Assembly: GCF_009828835.1 (NCBI RefSeq)
Contig: NZ_WTTB01000006.1
Span: forward strand, 1-64,000
Length of the DNA: 64,000 nt
Direction of reading: 5' to 3'
Origin: Erysipelothrix urinaevulpis
GTDB taxonomy: Bacteria > Bacillota_I > Bacilli_A > Erysipelotrichales > Erysipelotrichaceae
The position numbers and the translations under genes were made by a program. Below the pieces are notes generated by a model. That model made no database searches, had not been told where the DNA came from, and saw nothing but the letters and a program-made list of their open reading frames with translations. Shown piece by piece: positions 25,711-34,597 of the stretch; position 1 is the stretch's first letter, and every line of letters begins with the position of its first letter.

Positions 25711-26274
25711 ATGGAGTACTTAAAAAAGATTATCACAGACAATGCGATTGTGAGAAGTGAAAAGATTTTAGATGTTAAAGGATTTTTAAATGAGCAGGTT
25801 GATCCTGTTGTCATGAATAAAATTGGTCAAGATTTTGCGTTGCAGTTTAGAAACTATGATTTTGATGCGTTTATTACTGTTGAAGCATCGGGAATTGCAC
25901 CAGCCATTTTTGCAAGCTATCACATCGATAAACCGTTAATTATTCTTAAAAAAGAAGATGATGTTAAAGAAGGTGTTGAACAAAAACACTGTTTCTCATA
26001 CACAAAAAATAAAGAGTATTATTTATCAGTGAGTAAAGAAAGAATCACGAATCAAAAATTCATTTTAATTGATGATTTTTTAGCTGAAGGTAATGTTGTC
26101 TTAAATGTTAAAGAAATGTTAGAGAATAATGGTTCATCTTTATTAGCAGCGGGTATTTGTATTTCTAAAGATTTTCAAAATGGCTATCAACGATTAACTG
26201 AAATGGGGTTTGACTTATATTGCCAGGCTCAGGTTAAGGGACTTAATCCTAAAAGTAATAAAGTTCTTTTCTAA
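25711..26274 (+). CDS. xpt: Xanthine phosphoribosyltransferase
   Basis: The 187-residue enzyme converts xanthine and PRPP to XMP. The PRPP motif is FILIDDFLAEGN near residue 125. The N-terminus (FLNEQVDP) and the VEASGIAPAIFAS segment match Xpt. It starts 8 bases after the permease stop with GGGAGG in front and shares the riboswitch, so uptake and salvage are co-regulated. Confidence 0.93.
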   Translation: MEYLKKIITDNAIVRSEKILDVKGFLNEQVDPVVMNKIGQDFALQFRNYDFDAFITVEASGIAPAIFASYHIDKPLIILKKEDDVKEGVEQKHCFSYTKNKEYYLSVSKERITNQKFILIDDFLAEGNVVLNVKEMLENNGSSLLAAGICISKDFQNGYQRLTEMGFDLYCQAQVKGLNPKSNKVLF

Positions 26275-26314
26275 GTTCAATTTGTCCTTTATAATGAAGT
26301 AAAGGAGGGACATT

Positions 26315-26794
26315 ATGAAATTTTATATAAAACAAAAGGTATTTACACTTGGGGAAAAATTCACAGTTAAAAATGAATTTGGTGAGGATGTATATTTTGT
26401 TGAAGGAAGTTTCTTTACCTTTCCCAAAAACTTTAAAATTACCAATGTATTTGGTGAAACAGTTTGTGAAATTGAACGTCAAATGTTTCGATTATTTGGT
26501 CACTACAATATCATGACGTCATCGAAAACAATCACTTTAAAACGAGAATTTTCATTCTTTCGAGCTAATTATAGTATTCTAGGCATTGATTGGCATCTTC
26601 AGGGTGATTTCTTTGATCATAATTATCAAGTGTTGTCGGGATCAAGTCCAGTTTTATCACTAAGTAAGCATTGGTTTACCTGGGGTGATAGTTATGAACT
26701 TGATATTCCTGATCATGAGGATGAAGTATTGGCGTTAGCGATAGCGATTTGTATTGATGAAGAAATTGAACGTGATCAAAGCTCACATAATTAA
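26315..26794 (+). CDS. LURP-one-related (YxjI-like) protein
   Basis: The 159-residue protein begins KFYIKQKVFTLGEKFTVKNE, typical of the LURP-one/YxjI family. A single tubby-like beta barrel is predicted. The biochemical role is unknown in bacteria; the fold is shared with scramblases and tubby proteins. AAAGGAGGG gives a clear start. It ends in a terminator shared with the convergent glycosyltransferase. Confidence 0.8.
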   Translation: MKFYIKQKVFTLGEKFTVKNEFGEDVYFVEGSFFTFPKNFKITNVFGETVCEIERQMFRLFGHYNIMTSSKTITLKREFSFFRANYSILGIDWHLQGDFFDHNYQVLSGSSPVLSLSKHWFTWGDSYELDIPDHEDEVLALAIAICIDEEIERDQSSHN

Positions 26795-26836
26795 AAAACT
26801 AGGACCTTGGTATCTTGCCAAAGTTCTAGTTTTCTT
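26795..26836. terminator. Shared terminator, LURP-one-like gene and glycosyltransferase
   Basis: AAAACTAGGACCTTGG pairs with CCAAAGTTCTAGTTTT with two small mismatches across a 7-base loop. T runs on both strands allow use in both directions. Confidence 0.8.
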
Positions 26837-27932
26837 TTGTCATCGATTCATAAATTTTAAAGAGTTTGTAGACATCTGTTTTTTCATCAAATCCGTGTTT
26901 TTTAATTTGTAAAGCTTGGCTTTTTCGAGCATTGTAAGGATGATTTAAAATCTCTGGAATCCAAGGTTTAACCTCATCAATTGGAAGATAAGAAATGTTT
27001 TCACTGACTTGACTAAGAAGCGGTACTTTGGTTGAGGCGATACAAAATAACCCGGAACTTTGTGCTTCAATTAAAACATACCCAAGGCCTTCAAACAAGG
27101 ATGGGAGTAAGAAAACATCCATTGCTTGGTAATAGTCCTCTATATTATCAACAACGCCCATAAAATGTACGGATGATTGAAGATTGAGGTCCACGGTTTT
27201 TTGTCGGATATCATTGACTAACGGTCCAGTCCCCAATAATAACAGGACGGCATTCTCTTTTTCTTTTTTGAGTTCAAAAAATACATCCAGTAAAAACTCA
27301 TGGTTTTTTTCAAAGGTAAACCGTCCGGCGTGTCCAACAACAAATTTATCATCAAGATCAAGGGTATGACGCATTGATGAACGAATGTCTTCATTATAAT
27401 CGAAAAGTTCCAAATCGATGCCATTTTTTAGGACGATAAATGGTTGGTTTCCATAGAGAAATTCACCCGCTTCGTTGGAACAAGCAATCATAAGATCAGC
27501 ATCGTTTTTAATTTTAGTCTTTTGATGTTCTTTAAAACGAATCAGCCATTTATTTTCAACAAAATGCTTGTTGGCGTGGGAATGGGAAATAAACTGTTTA
27601 ATGTTCATGTTTCTAAAAAAACGAAAAACTAAATGGTTTAATGCATTCATGTGACTGTGTAGTATGTCATAGTGTTTGTTTTTAATGGTTTTTAAAATGC
27701 TTCGAATGCTTTGATGTTTATATTTTAAATCAATGGGACGGTAGGGGATACGGTAGATAATTGAACCACTACTGAGAATTTCATCATCGTAAAATCCCTT
27801 GGTACACCCAAATACTAAAAAATCAATGTGAATATCAAAGGCTTTAGCTTGGCGAAATACATTCATCATGTATGCTTCTGTTCCGGCTTTTTCTAGCGTT
27901 CCACCGTGAACAAAGAGTACGTTTATGCTCAT
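26826..27932 (-). CDS. Family 4 (GT-B) glycosyltransferase
   Basis: The 368-residue protein has two Rossmann domains: the N-terminal half has VLFVHGGTLEKAGTEAYMM, the C-terminal half VVGHAGRFTFEKNHE and EGLGYVLIE, the E-x7-E-type nucleotide-sugar motif. It resembles capsule/exopolysaccharide transferases such as EpsF. No other polysaccharide gene is adjacent. ATG at 27932 follows GTAGG. An extended -10 TGGTATAAT lies upstream on the minus strand near 27962-27970. Confidence 0.82.
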   Translation of the reverse strand: MSINVLFVHGGTLEKAGTEAYMMNVFRQAKAFDIHIDFLVFGCTKGFYDDEILSSGSIIYRIPYRPIDLKYKHQSIRSILKTIKNKHYDILHSHMNALNHLVFRFFRNMNIKQFISHSHANKHFVENKWLIRFKEHQKTKIKNDADLMIACSNEAGEFLYGNQPFIVLKNGIDLELFDYNEDIRSSMRHTLDLDDKFVVGHAGRFTFEKNHEFLLDVFFELKKEKENAVLLLLGTGPLVNDIRQKTVDLNLQSSVHFMGVVDNIEDYYQAMDVFLLPSLFEGLGYVLIEAQSSGLFCIASTKVPLLSQVSENISYLPIDEVKPWIPEILNHPYNARKSQALQIKKHGFDEKTDVYKLFKIYESMTKEN

Positions 27933-27991
27933 GATTTTCCTACTTTCTTAACTTAGTTTCAATTATACCATTAATTAACGATAAGTCGGAA

Positions 27992-28014
27992 AAAAGGCTC
28001 TGAAAGCCCTTAAA
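27992..28014 (-). terminator. Leftward terminator upstream of the glycosyltransferase promoter
   Basis: On the minus strand GGCT-TTCAG-AGCC is followed by six T. It lies before the glycosyltransferase promoter and may insulate it from antisense transcription. Confidence 0.5.
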
Positions 28015-28026
28015 TAAGCGTTTTTC

Positions 28027-28092
28027 TTGACAAAACACATAAATGTAATTATACTATGTTGCGGACAGTGCGGCTCTATTATGCTGCACTTC
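28027..28092 (+). promoter_or_regulatory. Strong promoter and leader hairpin of the antiporter operon
   Basis: TTGACA at 28027-28032 and TATACT at 28050-28055 are separated by 17 bases. The leader then holds AGTGCGGC and GCTGCACT, an 8-base stem with one mismatch and an 8-base loop, ending about 10 bases before GGAGGAGG. The hairpin could affect translation. Confidence 0.7.
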
Positions 28093-28117
28093 ACTACTTA
28101 GGAGGAGGTCTTTGTTT

Positions 28118-29281
28118 TTGACAATTTTTATAAAATTAGCATTGCTATTAGTTTTTGGATTACTTGGAGCTAGGGTGGCTCATCGACTGAGATTACCCAA
28201 TGTTACCGGTTATCTAATTGGGGGATTATTTTTAGGTCCATCATTCCTAAAAGTTATCACTGCCAGCGATGTTCCAATGGTAAACTTCATAAATGAAATT
28301 GCTTTATCAGCGATTGCATTCAATATTGGAGGAGCCTTTCTATACAAAGACTTCAAAAAATTGGGAAAAGAAATTTTTATGATAACAGTTGCGGAAGTAG
28401 TCGGAGTAGTTGCTGTTGTTTTTATCATTATGTACTTCATCATGGGACAACATTTTGTCTTTAGTTTGATTGTGGCATCAATGTCAGCAGCGACAGCGCC
28501 TGCAGGAACCATGATGGTTATTCAACAATATCGAGCAAAAGGACCCATGACTGATACAATTTTACCAGTGGCTGCACTTGATGATGCACTTGGTATTATG
28601 GTCTTTGGTGTCGCATTATCACTTTCAAAAGCAACCCTTGATCCCAATGTTGGATTGAGTCTATCAATGTTTATTAAACCGCTCATTGAAATTATCGGTT
28701 CAGGTATTTTAGGGATATTGATAGGTGTAATATTTTCACGATTATCTCAAAAAACTCGAACACAAGGTGAATTGTTATCACTTGTATTCTTGATGATTTT
28801 TGCAAATACAGGATTATCACAAATGCTTGGTTTGTCATCGTTATTGAGTGGTATGTTTATTGGGGGAACCTTTATTAACATTAATCATAATGCAAAACGT
28901 GTTTTCAATTTATTGAATCAATTTACACCACCGATTAACTTACTGTTCTTTGCAATGGCAGGAGCAAGTCTTGATTTATCTATTTTAGCATCGATTGGTG
29001 TTTTAGGTTTTGCATATGTTGCTTCACGAGCGCTTGGTAAAGTTGCTGGTGCGACATTTGGAGCAAAAATAGCCGGGTCCTCGGATACCGTTGTTAAGTA
29101 TTTGGGGTGGGCTTTATTGCCACAAGGTGGTGTATCGATTGGTTTATCGATGATTGTAAGTCAGGAATTGCCACAATTTAGTGAAGGCATTGTGACGCTT
29201 ATCTTGTTTAGTGTCCTTATTTTCGAAGTTGCAGGTCCAGTACTTGCGAAAATTGCGTTAAGTAAGGCAAACGAAATATAG
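28118..29281 (+). CDS. CPA2-family cation/proton antiporter
   Basis: The protein has about 387 residues with 11-13 hydrophobic segments and the Na+/H+ exchanger fold (RLRLPNVTGYLIGGLFLGPSFL; ALDDALGIMVFGVAL with the ion-binding aspartate pair). It lacks the C-terminal nucleotide-binding domain of KefB/C. GGAGGAGG at 28101-28108 favours TTG at 28118 over TTG at 28112. The next gene encodes a PII-like protein that may replace the missing regulatory domain. Confidence 0.82.
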   Translation: MTIFIKLALLLVFGLLGARVAHRLRLPNVTGYLIGGLFLGPSFLKVITASDVPMVNFINEIALSAIAFNIGGAFLYKDFKKLGKEIFMITVAEVVGVVAVVFIIMYFIMGQHFVFSLIVASMSAATAPAGTMMVIQQYRAKGPMTDTILPVAALDDALGIMVFGVALSLSKATLDPNVGLSLSMFIKPLIEIIGSGILGILIGVIFSRLSQKTRTQGELLSLVFLMIFANTGLSQMLGLSSLLSGMFIGGTFININHNAKRVFNLLNQFTPPINLLFFAMAGASLDLSILASIGVLGFAYVASRALGKVAGATFGAKIAGSSDTVVKYLGWALLPQGGVSIGLSMIVSQELPQFSEGIVTLILFSVLIFEVAGPVLAKIALSKANEI

Positions 29282-29320
29282 TCATTGTGGTATACTAAGT
29301 GAAAGGTGGTGTAATTAAGT

Positions 29321-29671
29321 ATGCATACATTAGTTTTAGTTTTAAATAAAGCAGACCATTTAGAGGATATCTTAAATGGCTTAATGGAAATTGGAGTTAA
29401 AGGTGCAACAATCTTAGATAGTCAAGGAATGGGAAGTGCTATTATGGTTGGTGATGGTGAAGATTCTAGTTTCTTTGGAACCTTGAAATCAAGCTTTGAT
29501 CGTGAACACCCATACAATAAAACAATTTTTACTGTGATTGAATCTGAGGAGTTACTTCATCAAGCTATGAATAAAATCAAAAAAGTTGCAGGTGACTTAA
29601 GTCAACCTGGTGAAGGATTGATGTTTGTTTTACCTGTGAGTCATGTCATGGGTTTAGCAGCTAATAAGTAA
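29321..29671 (+). CDS. PII-like signalling protein paired with the antiporter
   Basis: The 116-residue protein has the alternating beta-alpha-beta pattern of PII-like proteins (LVLVLNKADHLEDILNGLMEIGVKG reads as the first strand and helix, with ATILDSQGMG as the second strand). It lacks the PII uridylylation motif. Proteins of this kind beside transporters often bind adenine nucleotides and gate them. It follows the antiporter by 39 bases with its own AAAGGTGG. Confidence 0.65.
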   Translation: MHTLVLVLNKADHLEDILNGLMEIGVKGATILDSQGMGSAIMVGDGEDSSFFGTLKSSFDREHPYNKTIFTVIESEELLHQAMNKIKKVAGDLSQPGEGLMFVLPVSHVMGLAANK

Positions 29672-29728
29672 AAAAAATTGGTTAGTAATTCTCCCTTAAT
29701 TGCTGATTATTCACTGAAATGTAGTTAA

Positions 29729-29765
29729 AGACTATCACAATGTTTTTTGTGATAGTCTTTTTAAT
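29729..29765 (+). terminator. Terminator of the antiporter operon
   Basis: GACTATCACAA pairs perfectly with TTGTGATAGTC across a 6-base loop, followed by five T. Confidence 0.92.
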
Positions 29766-30063
29766 TATTGTTTTGAGAACAAAGAGAGGGTCATAAAATC
29801 ATTGTGATTTTGAACCATAAACTTCAATAGTCATCAATATAAAAGTACAGAAGTAGGAAAAATAAACCTTAAACAAAGATATAACTGCTTGAGAAATTAT
29901 CTTGATACAATGATAAGCATTAAAAAATTATCCTTTTATTTTGTGAAATGCTGTACAAGTTAAAAAAATAAAGATAAGTCTTGACAAAACAAAAATCACA
30001 TAATATTTTTATGCACATAGTTAATTCTATGATATACTAAATATAAGAAAAGGAGGAGCGACT
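29766..30063 (+). promoter_or_regulatory. AT-rich spacer with promoter of the small-ORF/GNAT pair
   Basis: This stretch has no ORF and is more AT-rich than its flanks. TTGACA at 29981-29986 and TATTTT at 30004-30009 are 17 bases apart; a second -10-like TATACT lies near 30034-30039. AAGGAGG precedes the small ORF. I see nothing else in it. Confidence 0.5.
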
Positions 30064-30228
30064 ATGGCAACAAGTAGTTTTACTAAAAATTTTATTATTA
30101 ATGATAAACAATTTTCTGAAGCTAATAAGAGCGAACCTTTTAAAGAAAGTCCTGCTCATAAAGTGACGGGATTTGTTTCAAAATTAACTGATATTGATTC
30201 AGTTATTCTAAAAAAAGAAAAAAAATAA
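30064..30228 (+). CDS. Small 54-residue protein, possible antitoxin-like partner of the GNAT gene
   Basis: This ORF runs from ATG at 30064 after AAGGAGGAG to TAA at 30226-30228. It begins MATSSFTKNFIIND and is lysine-rich, with no membrane segment or cysteine. The N-terminal strand pattern recalls small DNA-binding antitoxins, but the remainder is too short for a clear ribbon-helix-helix. It ends 17 bases before the GNAT-like gene and shares its promoter. The role is inferred from the arrangement only. Confidence 0.6.
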   Translation: MATSSFTKNFIINDKQFSEANKSEPFKESPAHKVTGFVSKLTDIDSVILKKEKK

Positions 30229-30245
30229 TATTTTGAGGTGGAAAT

Positions 30246-31064
30246 ATGATTAATTATGTTTTAATTCCACTCAATCAACTAATATCCTCTGCAAATATTG
30301 CGGAGGATGTTTTATTGAAAGCGTTGAGTGAGTTTTCTTGTGAGTGTGATTTAGATCTTCAAGATTTTTTAAGAGTTCAAGCAATAAGTCGTGAAAAATC
30401 AAAAAAATCTACAACATATCTGTTTTTAGACGAAGAAAAATTAAAGACAGGAGAAATTACGGTTATGGCGTATATTTCTCATGCTTTAACTTCAATTGAT
30501 GTAATGGATTTGAGTGTAAGTAAACTAAAAAAAATGTTTGGAGATAGTGTTGATAATAGAGATAATCGCTCGTCTATTCCTGCCTTTTTAATCGGTCAAC
30601 TAGGAAGGTCAGATAAATATAGTACGGTGGATTTGCCTGGTTCTCGTCTCTTATACGAGTCAATATCAATCTTGAAAGAAAATAGTGAGTCGACCAGTGG
30701 AGATGTCGTAATTTTAGAGTGCAAACCTCATATGTTGCCTAGGTTCTATTCAAAATTTGGATTCCAAGAATTACCGTGTATTCACGACAATGATGGCACG
30801 TCGTTTAAAATTGCTGCTGTTTCATGTATTTTAGGGATCGTTGATTCTCCCCAACATTTAAATTATATGAAACGAAGGTGCGGTAAAATTGGTAAAGAAA
30901 TCTTTGAGGAAAATAGAGAGAGATTTGGCGAAATTGAGAATATTGATATGAAATTGATTGAAGATTGTTCAATAGAGTATGCACAAAAAACTAATAATAT
31001 ACAAAATCCCGAACAACAACTGATTACCCTACACGGTCGTTTGTCGAAGTTTGAGTTTGTATAA
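30246..31064 (+). CDS. GNAT-like acetyltransferase, accessory
   Basis: The 272-residue protein has a GNAT-like core in the middle: a strand pattern around ITVMAYISHALTSIDV, then IPAFLIGQLGRSDKY, and ILECKPHMLPRFYSKFGFQEL, which matches the final GNAT helix and strand (FY..FGF). The usual acetyl-CoA loop is weak or replaced by LGRSDKYSTVDLPGSRL. Pairing with a small upstream ORF and a neighbouring transposase remnant resembles GNAT toxin-antitoxin modules. GAGGTGG precedes the ATG. The toxin role is unproven. Confidence 0.6.
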   Translation: MINYVLIPLNQLISSANIAEDVLLKALSEFSCECDLDLQDFLRVQAISREKSKKSTTYLFLDEEKLKTGEITVMAYISHALTSIDVMDLSVSKLKKMFGDSVDNRDNRSSIPAFLIGQLGRSDKYSTVDLPGSRLLYESISILKENSESTSGDVVILECKPHMLPRFYSKFGFQELPCIHDNDGTSFKIAAVSCILGIVDSPQHLNYMKRRCGKIGKEIFEENRERFGEIENIDMKLIEDCSIEYAQKTNNIQNPEQQLITLHGRLSKFEFV

Positions 31065-31099
31065 TCTGTTGATACGATGGAATTGAATTATGAAAATAA

Positions 31100-31333
31100 C
31101 GATCGATACAAGATGAAGGGGATTTTGGAGACATAAAAGCAAACACAGATTATGTAAAAATACAGCGAAGAGGAAAACGAAGTGTACAAACAGAACTAAC
31201 TCTTGTCGCTCTAGGCTATAATCTTGGGAAATTTCAGCAGGAAATTAAGGAAAATAAATTAAGAAAACCATCATCTTTTGAACACTATAAAGTTCTTTTA
31301 AGTGTGTCTAAGCTTGACCAGCGACTTCTTTAA
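31100..31333 (+). pseudogene. IS1182-like transposase remnant, C-terminal end
   Basis: An open stretch without a start codon encodes about 77 residues beginning RSIQDEGDFGDIKAN and continuing RRGKRSVQTELTLVALGYNL. This is the characteristic end of IS1182-type DDE transposases, including the last acidic residue region. A stop at 31097-31099 and loss of the upstream part show it is a remnant. It marks past insertion beside the GNAT module. Confidence 0.75.
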
Positions 31334-31375
31334 AATTGCAGATTAAAGATTTTATGATAAATTAGGTAAAGAAAA

Positions 31376-31431
31376 AGCTATAACGATTCCGAATGTTTTA
31401 TTGCATCCGTTTCGTTATAGCCCTTTTTTTT
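31376..31431 (+). terminator. Terminator before the MATE gene end
   Basis: GCTATAACGA pairs perfectly with TCGTTATAGC across a 24-base loop, followed by eight T. It may terminate read-through from the GNAT region. The A-rich left end could serve the MATE gene on the other strand. Confidence 0.7.
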
Positions 31432-32782
31432 ATGCAAAGTTTTGATGAGTTATTGGACCCATTGTTTTTTTGAGATGATATTTATACCATACAACCAGTA
31501 TGGTACCTTTTAAGATACTGGATATACTTATACTCCACCAAACACCAGCAATTCCCATTTCTTTTGATAAAGCAACTGCCATCGGAATTCTTATGGCTGT
31601 AAAAATAATTGCGACAAGCGCTGGAATTTGAGTTTTACCTAAACCATTAAATGCCCCTACACTTAACATTTCCACACACATAAATAATTGAGAATAACCA
31701 ATAGCTTGCATGTATACAATTCCATGTTCTACAACATCAGGTTCTTGAATAAATACCTTAAATATTGGCTCTGGAAAAATTATAAAAATGAGTGAAATTA
31801 TGGTGCCAAATATAAAAACAAGTCGAAGCGAGACATCGTAGCCTTCTTTTACTCGCTTCATATTTTTATTCCCATAGTTTTGGCCTATAAATGCAGCGAT
31901 GGCACCTTGTAGTCCACCGATTGTTACATAGGAAATGGATTCAATTTGAATACCAATCCGTTGAGCAGCCATTGCATCGGTTCCAAATTCAACAACAATG
32001 CGTGCCATTATCATGGATATACCAATAAATATAAAACGTTGACTTGCTACAGGGATCCCCATCACAATGACTTCTTTGATTTTTTTCCAATCAATGGTTT
32101 GTTGATAACTACCATCGAGTTCTTCTTGAGAGTTTTTATAAAGGAGAATAAAAATAATGATTCGTGCAATATTTGTTGCCCAAGCTGCTCCGATAACTCC
32201 CATTTTTGGAATAGGCCCCAAACCAAAGATAAATATAGGATCTAAAACAATATTAACGAAAAGACCGATCGCATTTGCTCTAAAGGTTAATCGTGTGTTC
32301 CCATAGCTTGTTAGTATCGTTACATAGGTTGCCACTAAAAATAGAAAAGGAACCCCAAATAAAGAATGACGTAGATAATCAACTGAGGTCTGGAAGATTA
32401 ATGGATCATCAATCTTGAAAAAGGAAATTAATGGTTCTGCATATATATAGGTAAAAACAGAAAAAATAACAGATAAACCAATCGAAAGAAAAACACCGTT
32501 TTTAACAAATGTTTGGGAATCTTTAATGTTAGCTTCTCCTAATTTTTGAGCAATCAAGACTCCGGTTCCTGTAATAATTAAGGTTGATAATGCTTGAGCA
32601 AAGTTTATGTAAAAACCAGCGGTACCAATTGCCGTGACAGCATAACTCCCTAATTTCCCAATCCAAATCATATCGACGAGACCAAGTGCAGTTTGGATGA
32701 GATTGGATAAAACAATTGGCCAAGCAAGAGTAATGAGAACTTTCTTTATATCATCATTTAACATATCAATTGAATGTTTCAT
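31430..32782 (-). CDS. MATE-family efflux transporter
   Basis: The protein has about 450 residues with 12 membrane segments and the MATE repeat pattern (LAWPIVLSNLIQTALGLVDMIWIGKLG at the start, GAIAAFIGQNYG at the start of the second half). It exports cationic drugs or metabolites by Na+ or H+ exchange. I chose ATG at 32782 because GGAG lies 8 bases upstream; an ATG at 32800 has no such site. Confidence 0.88.
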   Translation of the reverse strand: MKHSIDMLNDDIKKVLITLAWPIVLSNLIQTALGLVDMIWIGKLGSYAVTAIGTAGFYINFAQALSTLIITGTGVLIAQKLGEANIKDSQTFVKNGVFLSIGLSVIFSVFTYIYAEPLISFFKIDDPLIFQTSVDYLRHSLFGVPFLFLVATYVTILTSYGNTRLTFRANAIGLFVNIVLDPIFIFGLGPIPKMGVIGAAWATNIARIIIFILLYKNSQEELDGSYQQTIDWKKIKEVIVMGIPVASQRFIFIGISMIMARIVVEFGTDAMAAQRIGIQIESISYVTIGGLQGAIAAFIGQNYGNKNMKRVKEGYDVSLRLVFIFGTIISLIFIIFPEPIFKVFIQEPDVVEHGIVYMQAIGYSQLFMCVEMLSVGAFNGLGKTQIPALVAIIFTAIRIPMAVALSKEMGIAGVWWSISISSILKGTILVVWYKYHLKKTMGPITHQNFA

Positions 32783-32910
32783 AATCCAACTCCATTTCAT
32801 TTAAAAGATTGTATCATATTCATGTTTAAATAGCATCAGAAAGTCCTAAAGTTTTAGTGTGATTAAGTCTTTGATTGTCGTATAATGAAAACAGACATAG
32901 GGGGTCTTTT

Positions 32911-34557
32911 ATGGAAACATTTGGAATATGGGTGGTTTTAGCGCTTTTTGGAACTATAATCCTTATGATTATGATTCATAGAATCACTAAAGTAAATAAT
33001 ATGAAGTATCTGAGTAATATATTTGGAAGTCAAGAAGACCTTGATTTGGAAAGTTATTATTATGACACAATTGATGTTGTTTTGAAGTATCAATCCCAAG
33101 ACGAGATCATCGATAAACAAACATCTCATGACTTAGATATTTTAACGGTGTTTAAAAGAATTAACAGAGGTCTTTCAAGCATTGGTGATGAGTATCTCTA
33201 TGGTTGGCTTCATCGTCAAAAAGCCTTAGAATTTGCAGACGAGTTTGAAGAAAAAATAAACCACTATAAAAAGAATGAGTCATCGCGTCTTCAAAATCAA
33301 TTAGCTTTTTTAAGTATTGGTCGAAAGCGCAACAATGGCTTGTATGAATTTTTAAACGAACCTATTAAATATCATCAAGGTAAGTTAGGGCTTAAAGTTG
33401 TTCAAGGAGTGCTTGCAGTCATTGCTTTATTGATGGTTTTTATTAAACCAGATATTGGCATAACAATGATTACGATTGTTTTTATTATTAATTTATCAAC
33501 ATATTTTGGGATGAAGAAAACAACTGAACGAAATTATGCTTTACTGAAACATTATGTACGCATGGTTAAGGCTGTAAAGAAAATGGATCCATTGACTCTT
33601 GATGAAGAAACAAAAAATGCATTATCTCATTTAAGTTCAATAACTCTTTACGACACATTTTTAACGGAAACAGATTTTTCTGATATGACTGGCCTCAGTT
33701 TTATTTCAACGACATTATCAGCTTATTTTATGACACATGTAATTTCTTATGAGAAAATATTTCAAGCTGCAAAGGCGTATCAAAAAGAATCGCTCATTTT
33801 ATATAATAAGATAGGTTATGAAGAAATGTGTATTAGTGTCGCGTCTTATCGTAGTACAGTTGCTCATTATACTACACCAACATTTCACGATAAAGATTAT
33901 GTGCTATTTAATCACTTATACCATCCATTACTAAAAAATCCAGTCAGTTATTCCAAGCAATTAGACCATAATGTCTTATTAACGGGGTCAAATGCGAGTG
34001 GTAAATCAACGTTTGTTAAAGCTTTAGCACTTAATACTGTCTTAGCTAAGACCATTAACACTGCCTTAGCGAATGAGTTGGTTATTCGTCCTTATGTAGT
34101 TCAAACATCTATGGCTATAACTGATGATCTAGAAACGGGAGATAGTTACTTTGTTGCTGAAATAAAATCGATTCAAAAAATATTGAAACGTGTACAAAGC
34201 AATGAACATGTTATGGTAATTATTGACGAAGTACTTAAAGGGACAAATACGATCGAACGTATTGCTGCTTCATCCGCGGTTCTCAAAGAATTAGCAGGTC
34301 ACCAATCTTTTGTTTGTGCTGCAAGTCATGATATAGAATTAACTCGGATTTTAGAATCGTTTTATACCAATTATCATTTTAGGGAAACGGTTGATGACAA
34401 GGGTGTTCATTTTGATTATGTTCTTCACGATGGTCCATCAAGCAGTAAAAATGCCATCAAGCTTTTAGAAACTCTTGGTTACCCAGCAGAGGTTGTAAGC
34501 AATGCTCAACATTATGCCTCTCTTTTTGAATCCAACAACCAGTGGCCAATTATATGA
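32911..34557 (+). CDS. Membrane-anchored MutS-like ATPase
   Basis: The protein has about 548 residues. There is one N-terminal membrane helix (residues 5-25) and a hydrophobic pair near 170-210. The C-terminal 230 residues form a MutS domain V ATPase: Walker A GSNASGKST, Walker B VMVIIDEV followed by GTNTIER, and AASHDIELT. The mismatch-recognition and connector domains of MutS are absent, so it should not be a mismatch repair protein. Firmicutes carry such membrane MutS homologues, of unknown role. ATG at 32911 follows AGGGGGTC. Confidence 0.8.
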   Translation: METFGIWVVLALFGTIILMIMIHRITKVNNMKYLSNIFGSQEDLDLESYYYDTIDVVLKYQSQDEIIDKQTSHDLDILTVFKRINRGLSSIGDEYLYGWLHRQKALEFADEFEEKINHYKKNESSRLQNQLAFLSIGRKRNNGLYEFLNEPIKYHQGKLGLKVVQGVLAVIALLMVFIKPDIGITMITIVFIINLSTYFGMKKTTERNYALLKHYVRMVKAVKKMDPLTLDEETKNALSHLSSITLYDTFLTETDFSDMTGLSFISTTLSAYFMTHVISYEKIFQAAKAYQKESLILYNKIGYEEMCISVASYRSTVAHYTTPTFHDKDYVLFNHLYHPLLKNPVSYSKQLDHNVLLTGSNASGKSTFVKALALNTVLAKTINTALANELVIRPYVVQTSMAITDDLETGDSYFVAEIKSIQKILKRVQSNEHVMVIIDEVLKGTNTIERIAASSAVLKELAGHQSFVCAASHDIELTRILESFYTNYHFRETVDDKGVHFDYVLHDGPSSSKNAIKLLETLGYPAEVVSNAQHYASLFESNNQWPII

Positions 34558-34562
34558 AATTC

Positions 34563-34588
34563 AAACCCAATTATTTTGGGTTTTTTTA
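34563..34588 (+). terminator. Terminator after the MutS-like gene
   Basis: AAACCCAA and TTGGGTTT flank a short loop, followed by a T run. Confidence 0.85.
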
Positions 34589-34597
34589 ACCGTTTAT

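Noticed and set aside
34502-34597. Upstream extension of the LytTR-like frame as a complete gene starting at 34502
   Set aside because: This part overlaps the end of the MutS-like gene and its terminator, has no ribosome-binding site, and shows no receiver domain.
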